This document shows, in pieces, positions 47,631 through 58,735 of a stretch of 64,000 bases of DNA. Source of the DNA: Vicugna pacos (lineage: Eukaryota > Chordata > Mammalia > Artiodactyla > Camelidae); the NCBI RefSeq assembly GCF_048564905.1, contig NC_132993.1, positions 17,011,001-17,075,000 on the forward strand, written 5' to 3'. Numbering within the stretch: the first letter of the stretch is position 1; each line of letters opens with the position of its first letter. The notes beneath the pieces were generated by a model. That model saw only the letters and a list, made by a program, of their open reading frames with translations, searched no databases and was not told where the DNA came from. A program made the translations under genes and the position numbers.

Positions 47631-49305
47631 GGGGGACTGAGGGGCAATTATCATAGAATTCATTGCAAAGTCTGCTGGTTTATTATGGTGCACAAATGCC
47701 TGCCTTTTACGTTCTTTTAAATCCTATGTGACTGACAAGTTTAGCCAGTCAACCGGAGACACTTCATTTCCCCCTGAAAAAAAAAAAAGTGCATCATCAG
47801 CACTTTGATACCACTGCAGCCGAGACCAGATTATTGAGACTTGCGCTCATGACATGATTATAAAATGAACCTTTAATCTGTTAGAGTAAGCTGTGCTTCC
47901 TTTACCTCACTGCAGGGCAACACAAAGTACGGGGGTTGTGTTTCAATCAAGCTCCAAACTAGCGTAAAGAAAGATGCAGTTGGCTGGGTGGGAGGGAGAC
48001 GACGTGGCTAGGACATATGTTAAGTGTGTGTGTCGGGGACAGGCCCACCGAGCCCAAGGGTTTCCGACTTTCTGAGAGAATAGATACCAGACAGTGTGGG
48101 ATGAGTCTAAGACACAGATATCATCAGTTGGTACAGTGGGCAGAGGTTACAGTCCTAACCTAGCTTCCTGTCTCTGTAGCTGCCCATACCGGGCCCTCAA
48201 TACATTCTGACTGAATGCAATGTTCCCAGTGGGCCGTGTGTCTTGGAGGACCCAGGAAACAGGACACACGGATGGCGCAACCGCCACTCTTGCGCTAGAA
48301 AGACAGCAGAAAGCATATGCCCACTGTCAGGGCTGGCCTCCATGTCACCCTTCTAAATAGGTAACAGTTTATTCTCTCTATTTCACATCAAGAGAAAATG
48401 CACAAGCAATAAAAACCAATGTTGCCATGATGCACAGGCTACTTATATACACAACTTTCAATTTCAAACAGAAGTTTGGATTTTTAGGCTTGAGTTAATG
48501 AAAGGCCCTTTTAAATAAAAATTAAAAAAAAAAAGAACCCCATACCAGATAGAACAAAAGCTATTATAATCAAAGTAGGTAATGAGTAAGTAGGTGACAG
48601 GGCTGGACAGCCTAGTGTGGTTTTAAAGTAAACACAGATATTTTCAGGGGTTAGTTTAGAGGACCGACAATGACCTTTTTAAGTCAGACAGGAGCTTCTG
48701 AAGGGGATTTTAAGTTCAGTTGTGAAAACTGAGTGGCATCTGAGGAAAAGGAGAAAGCAATGCTGTTACACCTACAGAAGCAGGCAGAGAGGTACGGCCA
48801 AGGACGTGGAGAAGGCAAGTGAGCAGCAGGGTCCACATCTGTCAAACTGGTAAGAAAGAAATGAGTGGCACAGGGAAAAATCGGTCAAATGAAATTGGTT
48901 GGCTAAAAAATGTAAAAGAGAGTATACACAGATACATAGTTTGAGGTGACTGTTGGAATTAACGAAGGTGTGAAGATGGGCAATTGAGCATGTTCCTGGT
49001 AGGACTGCGGTGGATGTGGTGGTGACTTATACCCACCTGAAAAAGTAGGTATGGATGATAACCTTTGCATAGAATAAGAATAGGCCTAAAAGGAGAGAAA
49101 GTTACAGCAGAAAAGGCCTCACCGACTATGGGTACTTTATTTCCTGTCTCAGCAAATGCCATCTTTTTAGTCAACAAATGAAAAAATCTGGGATCACAGA
49201 AGTCCTTGGCGTTCCATCCTCAAGAATCAGTAGCCGTGTGATTCTACTGCCAAATCCCCTTCATGCCTATTCTTTCATTTCTCTCTGCCTTATTTCAGGT
49301 ATTTA
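47629..49305. other. Intronic sequence, possible L2 remnant
   Basis: 48650-48830 vaguely resembles reverse L2. No firm call. Nothing else recognised over 1.7 kb. Confidence 0.35.
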
Positions 49306-49309
49306 TCTT

Positions 49310-49775
49310 TCTTTTTCCAAAAAAACCCTCTTATTGTAAAATATATATTTCATAGTAACATGTATATGAAAATTTTTCATATACATTATTGACAAATAAT
49401 CCTGACACAAACACCCAAAGGAACCACAAACATGATAAAGAAACAAAACTTTCCAGTGTCTCATCTACCCCTGACTCTAATCAAAATCTCTTCCCTTCCC
49501 ATCTGAGGTGAACTTTATAATAATCCTTCCTATTTGCTATGATTTTTTTTGCTATGATTATGATTTTACCCCTTAGATATGGACCCCTAAACTATCTAGC
49601 ACAATTTTGCCTGCTCTGAATTGAATCATAATTTACATTTTCTTTTGGGTCTTACAATTTTTGAATATTATTTCAGATTCATCCAGGCTACATGTAGCAT
49701 GCAGTTCACTCATTTTCACTGCTGTATAGAATTCCATTCTAGGTATGCATGACAATGTATCCATTTCCCTTAATG
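49310..49775 (-). mobile_element. Old L1M 3' end
   Basis: Antisense L1: 'ttcttttgggtcttacaatt', 'ttatttcagattcatccagg', 'ctacatgtagcatgcagttc', 'tcactgctgtatagaattcc', 'cattctaggtatgcatgaca' follow the L1M 3' UTR. Very AT-rich to the left. Confidence 0.7.
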
Positions 49776-49779
49776 TGCT

Positions 49780-50095
49780 TTACCACCTCATGTCTCTTTA
49801 TCTTTGCTAATGCTTTTCCCTCTACTTGGAACATCCTCCCACTTTTCTATATTCAGCTTAAGTATTATATTCCTTTATGAAATCTTTCTTGAATGAGCAC
49901 TCTTTCTCTGGAACTCCCAATGTGCCACAAATATATGTAGATTATGGCAGACAGAACACCAATCTGTAGTATGTCTGCCTCTCTCTACTAAACAACAAGC
50001 CTGAGGGCAGGCGTAGCTCTGTGTCTTATGCCATGTTGAATACTAAGTATACACACAAAGTATATTGGCTAAATGTGTGAATGAATAGTTGGGTA
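49780..50095 (+). repeat. L2 LINE 3' end with tail
   Basis: 'tctttgctaatgcttttccc', 'tctacttggaacatcctccc', 'atgaaatctttcttgaatga', 'caacaagcctgagggcaggc', 'gtagctctgtgtcttatgcc' and 'tgtgtgaatgaatagttggg' match L2 through its end. Confidence 0.8.
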
Positions 50096-51000
50096 ACTTT
50101 CAAGTATAACACTTCAAACTTCAAAGAAATAAAGTCCATGTAATCTACATCAACAAACAGATTTTAAAGGTGAGCCTAACACACTAGCCTGAGGTTCCTA
50201 AGTCCTGATTCTAATCTTCCCAGAAAGCCATCGTCACTATGGAACGGGGGTACTGCCACAAGCCCTCCATGGCTGATATCCTAAAACTCAGCAGTACTAT
50301 GAAATCAACACCAGCTTTGGTCTTCATTCCTTGTTGACTTCCAACTCTTGTGCCCAGTTCTCCACTACCAGCAGACCAAAAGGCAAATGCTGAACGATCT
50401 TGCCAAGGAAAATACAGTGAAAATGAATTTATTAGGAGCATACTTTTTTCACCCGAGCACAATCTTCAAAGCAATATGCTGCACTGTCATTATCTCATTA
50501 CAGTAATTTCAACACTTGCTCCTGTTAACTTATTAAAAAAAACATTTTAAATCGTTTTCTTCATTGCAGGCGCAACAAACTATCTCATTACTGAAATATG
50601 GATCAGTGCCAAATGATAAGGCAAAGGATGTGATAAAAGAAATGCACATATGCAGGAAAGAGTCAGAGTTGGGAAAGAGGCAGCCATGTAACAGTATCTA
50701 ACTGTAAACCACTGCTTGCCAAACCAGAAGTGGTTTTTCCAATGTTGTCATCACTATTTTGCCACAACAGTGCTGAAACATTATGCCTCTTCCCTTATCC
50801 TAATTCCTCTACAGGGAAAAGATACCATTATTTAGTTTAACTTTTTTTTTTGCACATAATAACTCGGCAGAGCATAAACTAACCTCTACCCATTTCATAC
50901 ATATTCCCAACACTGTAAAACAATCCTACTTAAACATATGGGTGAAAACTTTCAAGTTAAAAAAAAAATACATATATCATTTCAAAGACATTGTCTAAAG
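50096..51000. other. Intronic sequence, nothing recognised
   Basis: No landmark seen. Confidence 0.4.
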
Positions 51001-51001
51001 T

Positions 51002-51205
51002 AAGAGCTGGCAAACCATGGTCCTCAAGCCAAATCCAGTTGCTGTATCTTTTGGTAAGTAAAGTTTGACTGGAACACAGCCATGCTCATTCGTTTACATA
51101 TCATCTATGGTTGCTTTTACATTACAGTGGTACAACTGTTCAAGCAGAGACCACATGGTTCCCATATCTGGCCCTTTACAGAAAAAGCTTGTTGGTCCCT
51201 GGTCT
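51002..51205 (-). mobile_element. hAT-type DNA transposon remnant, second copy
   Basis: 'gagctggcaaaccatggtcc', 'actggaacacagccatgctc', 'attcgtttacatatcatcta', 'tggttgcttttacattacag', 'atatctggccctttacagaa', 'aaagcttgttggtccctgg'. Same family as 46868 and better preserved. The ends mirror each other (GGCAAACCATGG / TTGTTGGTCCCTGG type). Confidence 0.75.
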
Positions 51206-51214
51206 ACAGCCCTG

Positions 51215-51378
51215 CTATTCAAAGCATGGTTCATGTACCAGCAGCATTAGCATCACCCGAGTGCTTGTTCAAAGTGCAGAACCTCAGGACTCAACCACAA
51301 TGACTGAACCAGGCTGTTTATTTTTAAAAAGGTCCCCTGGTAATTAACATGAATATTATAATTTTAGAAGCACTGGTT
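51215..51378 (-). mobile_element. MER5A-like hAT-Charlie element
   Basis: 'gctattcaaagcatggttca', 'taccagcagcattagcatca', 'cccgagtgcttgttcaaagt', 'gcagaacctcaggact' and 'ttagaagcactgg' match reverse MER5A. It directly follows the hAT copy above. Confidence 0.75.
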
Positions 51379-51929
51379 TAAAGAATACAGTCCTAAAGAT
51401 AAATAAAATTACAAAAAAGAGGCAGGCTTACCATTAGACTCACAATATTTTATGACTAGACAACAGAGAAGAGAGCAGCTTGCAAAGATTTTCTTATAAA
51501 GATGAAGAGGAAGAAGAAGGAGGTAGATTGAAAATTATGGGAAGCATCAATATTGCATGTGAAGGGGAGAGATTGCTAGCATCAGCTTATACCCCTAGAG
51601 AAGATGGGACGCGACTAAACCACTTTCACTCAGATGGCTAGGTTTTTTCCATATGAGAATCATTACTGCTGAGAGCAGGTCTAGGCTCCCTGATACTCTC
51701 CCTAGTGCAAAAACAAGTAAATGAGGAACAAATTTGCCAATTTCAACCAAGTCCATTTGGTTGTCATATTCATTTCCTTTTTAAATACTCCATTTTCCCT
51801 GTGTAACAGGAAAACTGTTTTTCCAGTAAGGCAAATGGATTATGATTTGCTCCCTGAAAATGAACATGTTATAAATTCCACTCTAAATCTCCATTTTATC
51901 CTGTGTTATTTGTGTTCCATTTCTAACAG
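51379..51929. other. Intronic sequence upstream of the exon-like block
   Basis: No repeat recognised. A second CTGTGTAACAG acceptor-like string occurs near 51798. Confidence 0.4.
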
Positions 51930-52263
51930 GCTATATGCCGTCATTTTGGACTTACTTTAAGGATCTGACAAGAGATGAAGACCATTTTCTCTTCGAAGTT
52001 ACAAAGCCTGGTCCATCATTGTGTTTATATAAGTTTCCTAAGTTCCTGAGTTGGCGAGTTTCACCATTTCCAAACTACACACCTCCAAAGAGAAAAGAAC
52101 GATACATACAGAAGAACAAGAACCACTGTGTGACCTTCCCTTCCAGTCAAACGGACGGTGAAATTCAGACTTGTGAAAAGCACGTGTTAGAATCAGAATG
52201 CTCACTGGAAAAACAGCTTCGTGAGCTAGAAAAAGATGTCGGGCAGTCAGTTGAGAGAAAAAG
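51930..52263 (+). other. Unrecognised exon-like open frame, antisense to EXOC4
   Basis: I do not recognise this protein. The 334-base block is preceded by a pyrimidine-rich stretch ending TTTCTAACAG and followed by AAAAAG then GTACTG, so both edges resemble splice sites. One frame is open throughout: it starts YMPSFWTYFKDLTRDEDHFL, contains the basic stretch YTPPKRKERYIQKNKN, and ends in a charged, possibly helical segment LEKQLRELEKDVGQSVERKR. The implied intron phases are 1 upstream and 2 downstream. An ATG lies at 51935 and the frame stays open past the putative donor to a stop at 52415-52417. I count nine CpG dinucleotides in the block against about one in the following 150 bases. No repeat family, poly-A tail or target duplication was recognised. 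It could be an exon of an unannotated antisense gene, an old gene remnant, or chance; an open run of this length is not rare in 64 kb over six frames. Confidence 0.35.
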
Positions 52264-52574
52264 GTACTGCTCCTTTGATAACAACTTTCAGTTGCTTAGA
52301 GACTGTTACCTTCTGCCCCTAAACACTCCCCACTTTAGGCCGACTGGACTCAGCACACAGAAAATACATTCCAGCAAAAGGAATCCTTTAAGAGTTTTCA
52401 GACTGGACCATCTTTAACTTCAGAGGTGACAAACTGACTTCTGTCACAGAATTTTATCCCTTTTACTACCTCCCAGTCTTCCAATGAAACCTTACAAAGA
52501 AGGAATGTGGCTGCTAGTTTATGGTCTTTTTCCAGAGAATCATGGGATGTCATAGCTAGAAGGAAATTCTGAAG

Positions 52575-52690
52575 AGGCACAATACCCTTTATTTAGATGA
52601 GAAATCATGGCCCAGAGAGGTTAAGTGTGCTGCGCAACGTCCTATCACAAGTTGGTGGCAGATCACTACGATGTACAGTCCTATTGCACT
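52575..52690 (-). repeat. MIR SINE, partial
   Basis: 'tttagatgagaaatcatggc', 'ccagagaggttaagtgtgct', 'cacaagttggtggcagatca' match reverse MIR. Confidence 0.75.
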
Positions 52691-53545
52691 TTTCTCTCAA
52701 GTCTTTGAACTTCTTTTTTTCCCACCCCCACCCCAAGTCTTCGTACTTCTTAACACTTAGTCTAGTGCCTGGTATGCAGGAGTCATTCAGAAATTGTTTG
52801 TTCAGCTGAATAAAGATCCCTGAATTTCAGGCCAAAGTTTTTTCCATTGCACGATGCTTGTTCATGTTTAACAATGGATTAATCTCTCTTTTATCTTCCA
52901 AAAGAATCAGAAGTCACATTTCAAATTATGCTTTTACACAGGTATAATTAAATCTTTAAAAGGTGGGATGGCAAAGAAATTAGAGGCTAGAGCGTAACAG
53001 ACATTTTACAACTTGCAGATGCCAACAGGAGGCGGCCCACCCTACTCCACCCCCCCTTCCCCCACAGTATAACGGCAATTATATTCCAGGGTGAATAATA
53101 TAATTATCTAAATGAAACCAGTGAGGAAAAAAAAGGCATGCAACATAAAAGGATTAGCTGCTCAAGGACTAGGAGTTGGAGGAGGCAGAATGATGGATCC
53201 AGGCTGACATTTTCATAAAGTAGCCATCAATTATTTAAATCATTGTGACTTTTCAGACAGTATTCTGGACAGCAAGAGAAAAAACACTCTAAAGTTCTGA
53301 AAACCATAAATTAGGAGAGAGATGCTTGTTACTTGGTTTTGGAGTGAAACGTGCTCTGCCTTTAGAGAAGGGAGCAAGAGGAAGAGCAAAGTCATCTTAA
53401 ATAGGAGGTGGTTCAAGAAGATGCTTTTCTGGAAGTCCAGGTGAACAAAGTATCCTTACAGTACAAGTGTGAGTGCTGTTAAAGTCCAAAGTAAAACAGT
53501 TACTCCATACATGAAAGAGCAGCAGGCTTTAAATAATACTGCAGG
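52691..53545. other. Intronic sequence, nothing recognised
   Basis: No landmark seen. Confidence 0.4.
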
Positions 53546-53549
53546 TAGA

Positions 53550-53665
53550 AAAGGAGAAGTGGGTCAGCAGGACAGAGACCTGGATTCTACTACTGGAGCT
53601 GCCACTTATTTGATGTCACCTAAGACAAGACACTTACGTGGCCGAGCCTGACTTCACTCATAGAG
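53550..53665 (+). repeat. MIR SINE, partial
   Basis: 'agagacctggattctactac', 'tggagctgccacttatttga', 'aagacaagacacttacgtgg' match the sense MIR core. Confidence 0.65.
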
Positions 53666-55257
53666 CTGGATTACAATTCTAGCTCTAAAATTCTACTGGA
53701 ATCTAGTCTTTACATGATAATACTAACACTAGCTGGGGGAAAAGTCATACTGAAGGTTAACGATACACAACCAGTCCTTTACCAAATAGAGATAAGACTT
53801 ACAAAGGGTATTTGTTCCATGTATATAAGCTTGGTTACAACACTCCTTGTCTATGTTATATTTCTGTCACATAAGTAAACCAGCCTGTGTCTATATGTAC
53901 AGGACTTGAAAGAAGAAAGGAGGTAAAATTAAAATAAACCTCCAATTTTTGCCAGTACGGCAAGTGTTTGCATTTGCTAAGCTGGCTCTGAAGCAATTGA
54001 TTGTTTCTACCCAGGTGCAAAGTCTGCAGCTGCGTTAGTAATCACAAGGTCAGTCTGGTCAGTAGTTTCATGAACCAATTAGCTTGGTTTTCCCTAGGAA
54101 TAGCTAGTTGAGAAAGAGTAAAAAGAAGTTTCAATCCAGTCACTTATGATTATTCCTATAAAACTACTCCATAAGAAAGCAGACATTATAAATATATAAC
54201 TAATCACATAAATATTTAATGAGTGCATTTCAGACAAATACATGTACTATAGCAAGAGATTTTAAAATACAGTTACCCAGGAACTAATTAAAAACATTCA
54301 CCGACTAAACTGTAACAGTATAATTTACAACTTATCTCTGATTATTTTTGTTTTTCACTTAAAGAGAAATATTTAATTTTCTCTTATTTATGTTCTGTGC
54401 ATCAAAAAGTTTCTGATCACTTGCAGCTTACAAATTTCTTGTCATGCTGGGTGTTCCAGAAGTTCTTTCTCTACTTAAAATTTTGCTCCTCTGCCTAACC
54501 TCCCTCCTATTACTTCCTCTATAAATAAAGAGGACTTGCTAATCCAGTCAAGACTCTGAGCTTGTGGTCTATTTTAATATGTAGGTCACTGAACATTCAG
54601 GAAGGTTGTGCATGTGCCTCCTCTTGGCATTCCATCTCCCAGGCAGTGAACACTTTCCTTCTTCTTCTATTCCACCCTCTTCACCACTGACAGCTGGCGA
54701 AGTCAGGCTCCAACTGGCCCAGCTGACCCAGCCATCTAACATTCAAAAGTGTGCAAGTTGGAAACAAGAGACCTCTTAAGGGCCCCGTGGCATCTGTTCC
54801 TAGAAGCTTAAAACAAAAACTCTTCTTGAAAGACACAGGCATAGCGCTTGACAAAGTGAAATTTCATTTCCCATATGGCTAGTTCCTTTGGGTTTAGCTC
54901 TTCTTATAAGAAATCACTGGGGGAGGAACCCCAAATCCTGGAATAAATGTTCCTGTTGTTAGCTCTGAATGACTTGGTAAAAGAATTTTATCTGCTCTTT
55001 TCATCTATTAATTCCAGGATTCCAGACACCTAAAAGTTCCTATACCCTCTTTTTTTTTTTCCTTATGGGAAAGAGCTGGTTTTTTTCACCCTTACATGGA
55101 TTCCCTCCCCTACTATTTGAGAAGAAGAAAAATTATTAAGTTCTGGAGGAGTCTGCCACCAGTGAATTCCTACAACTCTATTTTCAGAGTATTTTGGACC
55201 ACCTGACTCATGATCTTTACTGTAGCTGTAACAATACGTCTTCAGCAAGTTGATTTT
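53666..55257. other. Intronic sequence, nothing recognised
   Basis: About 1.6 kb of unassigned intron. Confidence 0.4.
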
Positions 55258-55261
55258 ATTT

Positions 55262-55308
55262 TGGGGGGGGGGTTGGGGGTCGAGGGGTAGAGTTGGAGGG
55301 AGGGTGTT
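55262..55308 (+). other. G-rich tract, possible quadruplex
   Basis: A run of G followed by TTGGGGGTCGAGGGGTAGAG and GGAGGGAGGG. Four or more G-runs with short loops. Confidence 0.65.
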
Positions 55309-55564
55309 TTCCTGGAAAAGAATGCTAAGTACTTTTTAAATGGAACTTAAGAGTAAGTTTTAAAATAGAACCTAAGAGTAAATTTAAGTATTTTTACTTT
55401 CACCTTTTTCTTAGATATAACAGTTGACTTTTCTTATTCATACATTCATTAAAGCACTTAGCACATGATACACTTGTTTATTTGTAAGTCTGTCCTCACC
55501 ACCACTATAACCCTATTCATCCGCACAACTTCTAAGCACAGTTAAAAACAACATCCAACTGATC

Positions 55565-56075
55565 TAAAAACTTATGACCACACAAAAACCTTTATGTGGA
55601 TGTTTATAGTGGCTTTATTTGTAATGGAAGCAATCAAGATGTCCTTCAACAGGTGAATGAATGAATAAACTGTGGTATATCTGTATCATATCCCACATCC
55701 ATAATCCATACCAGACAATATTATTCAGTGATGAAAAGAATTGAGCTGTCAAGCCATGAAAAGCCATGAATCAATCTTATGCATAGTGCTCATTTAAAGC
55801 AGCCAGTCTGAAAAAGCTAAATACTGTAGGACTCCAATTACGTGAATTCTGGAAGATGCCAAAGTGTAGAGAGAGTAAAAAGATCGTGACTGCATGGGAG
55901 GAGGGGACAGGGGCTGAGTAGGTGAACTAGAGGGAATCTGGGGAGTGGTAAAAACCATTCTGTATGCCGCTCTAGCGGTAGATTCATAACATCATGCATT
56001 TGTCGAAACCCACAGAACTTTAAAGCACAAAGAATGAATCTTACTGCATGCAAATTTAAAAAATTCATTTAGGAG
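55565..56075 (+). mobile_element. Old L1M 3' end
   Basis: 'aaacctttatgtggatgttt', 'atagtggctttatttgtaat', 'ccttcaacaggtgaatgaat', 'gaataaactgtggtatatct', 'tattattcagtgatgaaaag', 'tactgtaggactccaattac', 'catttgtcgaaacccacaga' follow the L1 tail in sense. Confidence 0.85.
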
Positions 56076-56244
56076 GTTGAGGGATCCCAAGATGAAGCAC
56101 AGAAGTGACAAAACAATCTAATAGCCATATTACAAATATGCAAAGCAACCTTCTTGGAAGGAATGTGTGAGAAAAAGGTAATCTGACCGAAGTGATTTTG
56201 GAAATAAGGAGAATCTTTAAAACTAAAAGAGTGCATGCAGTTCT

Positions 56245-56812
56245 AAAGATAAATAAAGTTGCAAAAAAAGAAACCTGATCAACACTGCCTCAGCCAGGTC
56301 ATCAAGGTTAACAGACAGTGATAAGTCAAGTTGACAGCATATACACTGGATGTGATACGCAGCGAAAGGCACTTTACTGTGGTTTTCCTCCCAAAAACAC
56401 ACCCTCTCAGTCAAATCGCTAGAAAAACAGCAGATTAACCATATTGCACGATAGTCTACAACACATCTAACCTGCTGTCAAGGTGCTTTGAAGAAAGGAA
56501 AGTCTGAGAAACTGTTACATCCAAGAGGAGCCAAAGGAGAAAGGACAACTGAACATAACGTGGTACCCTGGGTGGGATCTGGGAACAGAGGACGTTAGGT
56601 AAGAAACTACGCAATCTGAGTAAAGTATGGACTTTAATGAACAAGAATGTATCAATACTGGCTCATTAACTGTAACAAATTCACCACACTAATATAGGAT
56701 ATTAATAACAGGGGAAACGGGGTATAGGATGTGTAGGAACTGTATTATCTTTGCAGCTTTTCTGTAAATGTAAAATTTCTCTAAATGAACTGCTTATTTA
56801 AAAAATAATATT
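56245..56812 (+). mobile_element. Second old L1M 3' end
   Basis: 'tgctttgaagaaaggaaagt', 'ctgagaaactgttacatcca', 'agaggagccaaaggagaaag', 'acaactgaacataacgtggt', 'taccctgggtgggatctggg', 'gcagcttttctgtaaatgta', 'aaatttctctaaatgaactg'. This 3' UTR type differs from the preceding copy, so it is a separate insertion. Confidence 0.75.
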
Positions 56813-57038
56813 TAAAGCTACTTTCCTTGGCCAACAAAATAGGTTCACTTTTACCCGATCCCTGACTGTAAGCCAGAGGACATCCTTCAACACAACTGCT
56901 GGCAATCTCCATTTTACCCGTTAGCAAATGAGCGCCTACTATGTGTCAGAAGTTTCTTTCGGCTCTAAAGCAAAACTCTAAAAGGATGGAAGCAAAGGGG
57001 ATATTTCTTATTTGAGAGATAAGAAATTCACACACCAT
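56813..57038. other. Intronic sequence, nothing recognised
   Basis: No landmark seen. Confidence 0.35.
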
Positions 57039-57160
57039 CCGGCCCACTCGCGCTTTTTCCGGCGAAGTCTTGGGAAGCCCCGGGCGAACACAGCAAGCAA
57101 GGTCACCAGAGCACTTCTGCAAGCACCTGATAGGCAGCCATGACCTTGGAACGACCGAGG
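57039..57160. other. Small CpG-dense patch
   Basis: About nine CpG sites in 120 bases, including ACTCGCGC, TTCCGGCG and CCCCGGGCG. This is far above the surrounding intron. It is too short for a formal CpG island. No repeat family recognised. Confidence 0.7.
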
Positions 57161-58015
57161 GGAGAACAAATTAAAAAAATGCTTTGTGGAATAAAAAGGA
57201 AGAAGCAATTAAGCTCCTGCGGTTGAAATGGGGCAAAGAGAAGTAGTGTGTGTCCAGTAAGAAGCGGTACAGAATGGCTCTCCTTGAAGTGCAGCTATCT
57301 GAATTTGACTTTGTAGCTATTTGCAAGTGAATACTCAGGGTATTCTGGACTCCAAAGATATGCCCATCCATCATGGGAATAGCTGTAACTATGGAGGGGA
57401 AAAAAAAAAAGCAGATAAAAATGAGGAAGAAAAAGAAAAGGAAACTAGAAGCTGAGATGGATTTTTTTCCCCTCCTCAAAAGACTTTTCCAATACGTACA
57501 ATCCCAAAAGGACATAATGACATAGATAACCTGTTAATGAGCTAGCTGCGTGTTGCCTTTTCCCCAAAGCAAGACTTTAACTGACAGAGCTGCAGTGTCT
57601 AAAAAGGTAATAAAGGAGAAATGTACAGCTTAATCTTTAAACAAACACGAACATGCTGCAGCCAAATGGCTGCTCTTGTGGACAGAGGTGATGAAGGAAC
57701 CCGTCCAGTCACTGCCTGTGAGGGCTCCGAGAGGGAAACCCAGTGAAGATTCATCCCAGAGCACAATACTTACCCCAGAAAGTAAGCCCGCCTGCTTCGT
57801 CTGGCCAATTATGACAATCAGTCAAAAGAATGACTAACTCGGAGCAAAAGGTTAGGACTCAACAAACCTCAGGCAGCCGTGAGGTTACTACCTGAAGCTT
57901 CTGCCTGGGGAGAAACACTCGCTAGAAACTTTGTCTTCCTTTGAGAGCTCGATTCCTGGATGACTAGATCCCTGCCTTGGCTGGTCTCTGACCCCAGGCT
58001 CTCTGCCCTCTGAAC
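57161..58015. other. Intronic sequence, nothing recognised
   Basis: No landmark seen. Confidence 0.35.
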
Positions 58016-58019
58016 TACC

Positions 58020-58735
58020 AAAGCGCATTCTCCCTTAAAAGAGCATCCATTAGAGTGTGCCCCTTTGCAACTCTGTACCTCTGCCCACTTTGGAAGGAAA
58101 CAGTTCCATCAAAATTTCAGACCTCCATGAGAGCTCTGTGTCTCATTAACCTTACTTTTCACTCTACAGCCCGTCACTCACCCAGGCTGATCTGTCTCAA
58201 GAACACCCCTTTGGTGTCTTCACTTAACATTATTTGGGTCACTGTCTACTCAGCTGTCTCCATTTCTACATATACCACAATGCCCAGGTCAGGACCTACT
58301 CCTTGCCTAAAGTTTCTTTAAAAAAAAAAATAATAAATAATTTATTTATTTTTATTGGTTTGGGGGGGAGATAATTAGGTTTATTTATTTACTTATTTAA
58401 TGGAGGTACTGGTGATTAAACCCAGGACCTCATGCGTGCTAAGCATGCACTCTCCCACTGAGCTCTACCTTCCCCTTGCCTAAAGTTTCTTGAATTCTGT
58501 AGCCCTTAGCTGAATCCTCAACTCCTGAAATGCAATGCTTCTGAACCATCACACTCAGTGTTCAGTTATAAAACTGCCCTCTACAGTTCTCACGTTTGTG
58601 GATGTGTGGCATTCTGACTTCTAACTAATCTGGAAGTGACTGAGAAGTGGGAGTCATGCTTTAAATTTCTTCTGTATCTCCACACCTTCCTGTCCAGTGA
58701 TAACACAAAGCAGGCGTTTAATGAGTCAACATTTA
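58020..58735 (+). repeat. Probable diverged L2 split by a SINE
   Basis: Pyrimidine-rich sense strand. The right end ('cttctgtatctccacacctt', 'aaagcaggcgtttaatgagt') resembles an L2 3' end. The left part is less certain. Confidence 0.4.
58319..58473 (-). mobile_element. Camelid tRNA-Ala-derived SINE, probably young
   Basis: The complement shows the tRNA head (GAGCTCAGTGGGAGAGTGCA), box B 'gggtttaatc', 'accagtacctccattaaata' and the 'cctaattatctcc' segment, then an A/T-rich tail. CCTTGCCTAAAGTTTCTT is repeated exactly at 58301-58318 and 58474-58491, an 18-base target-site duplication. Confidence 0.95.

Noticed and set aside
51721-51960. Open frame just upstream of and overlapping the exon-like block
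   Set aside because: Different frame and AT-rich. The acceptor-like string inside it has no matching donor that extends the downstream frame.
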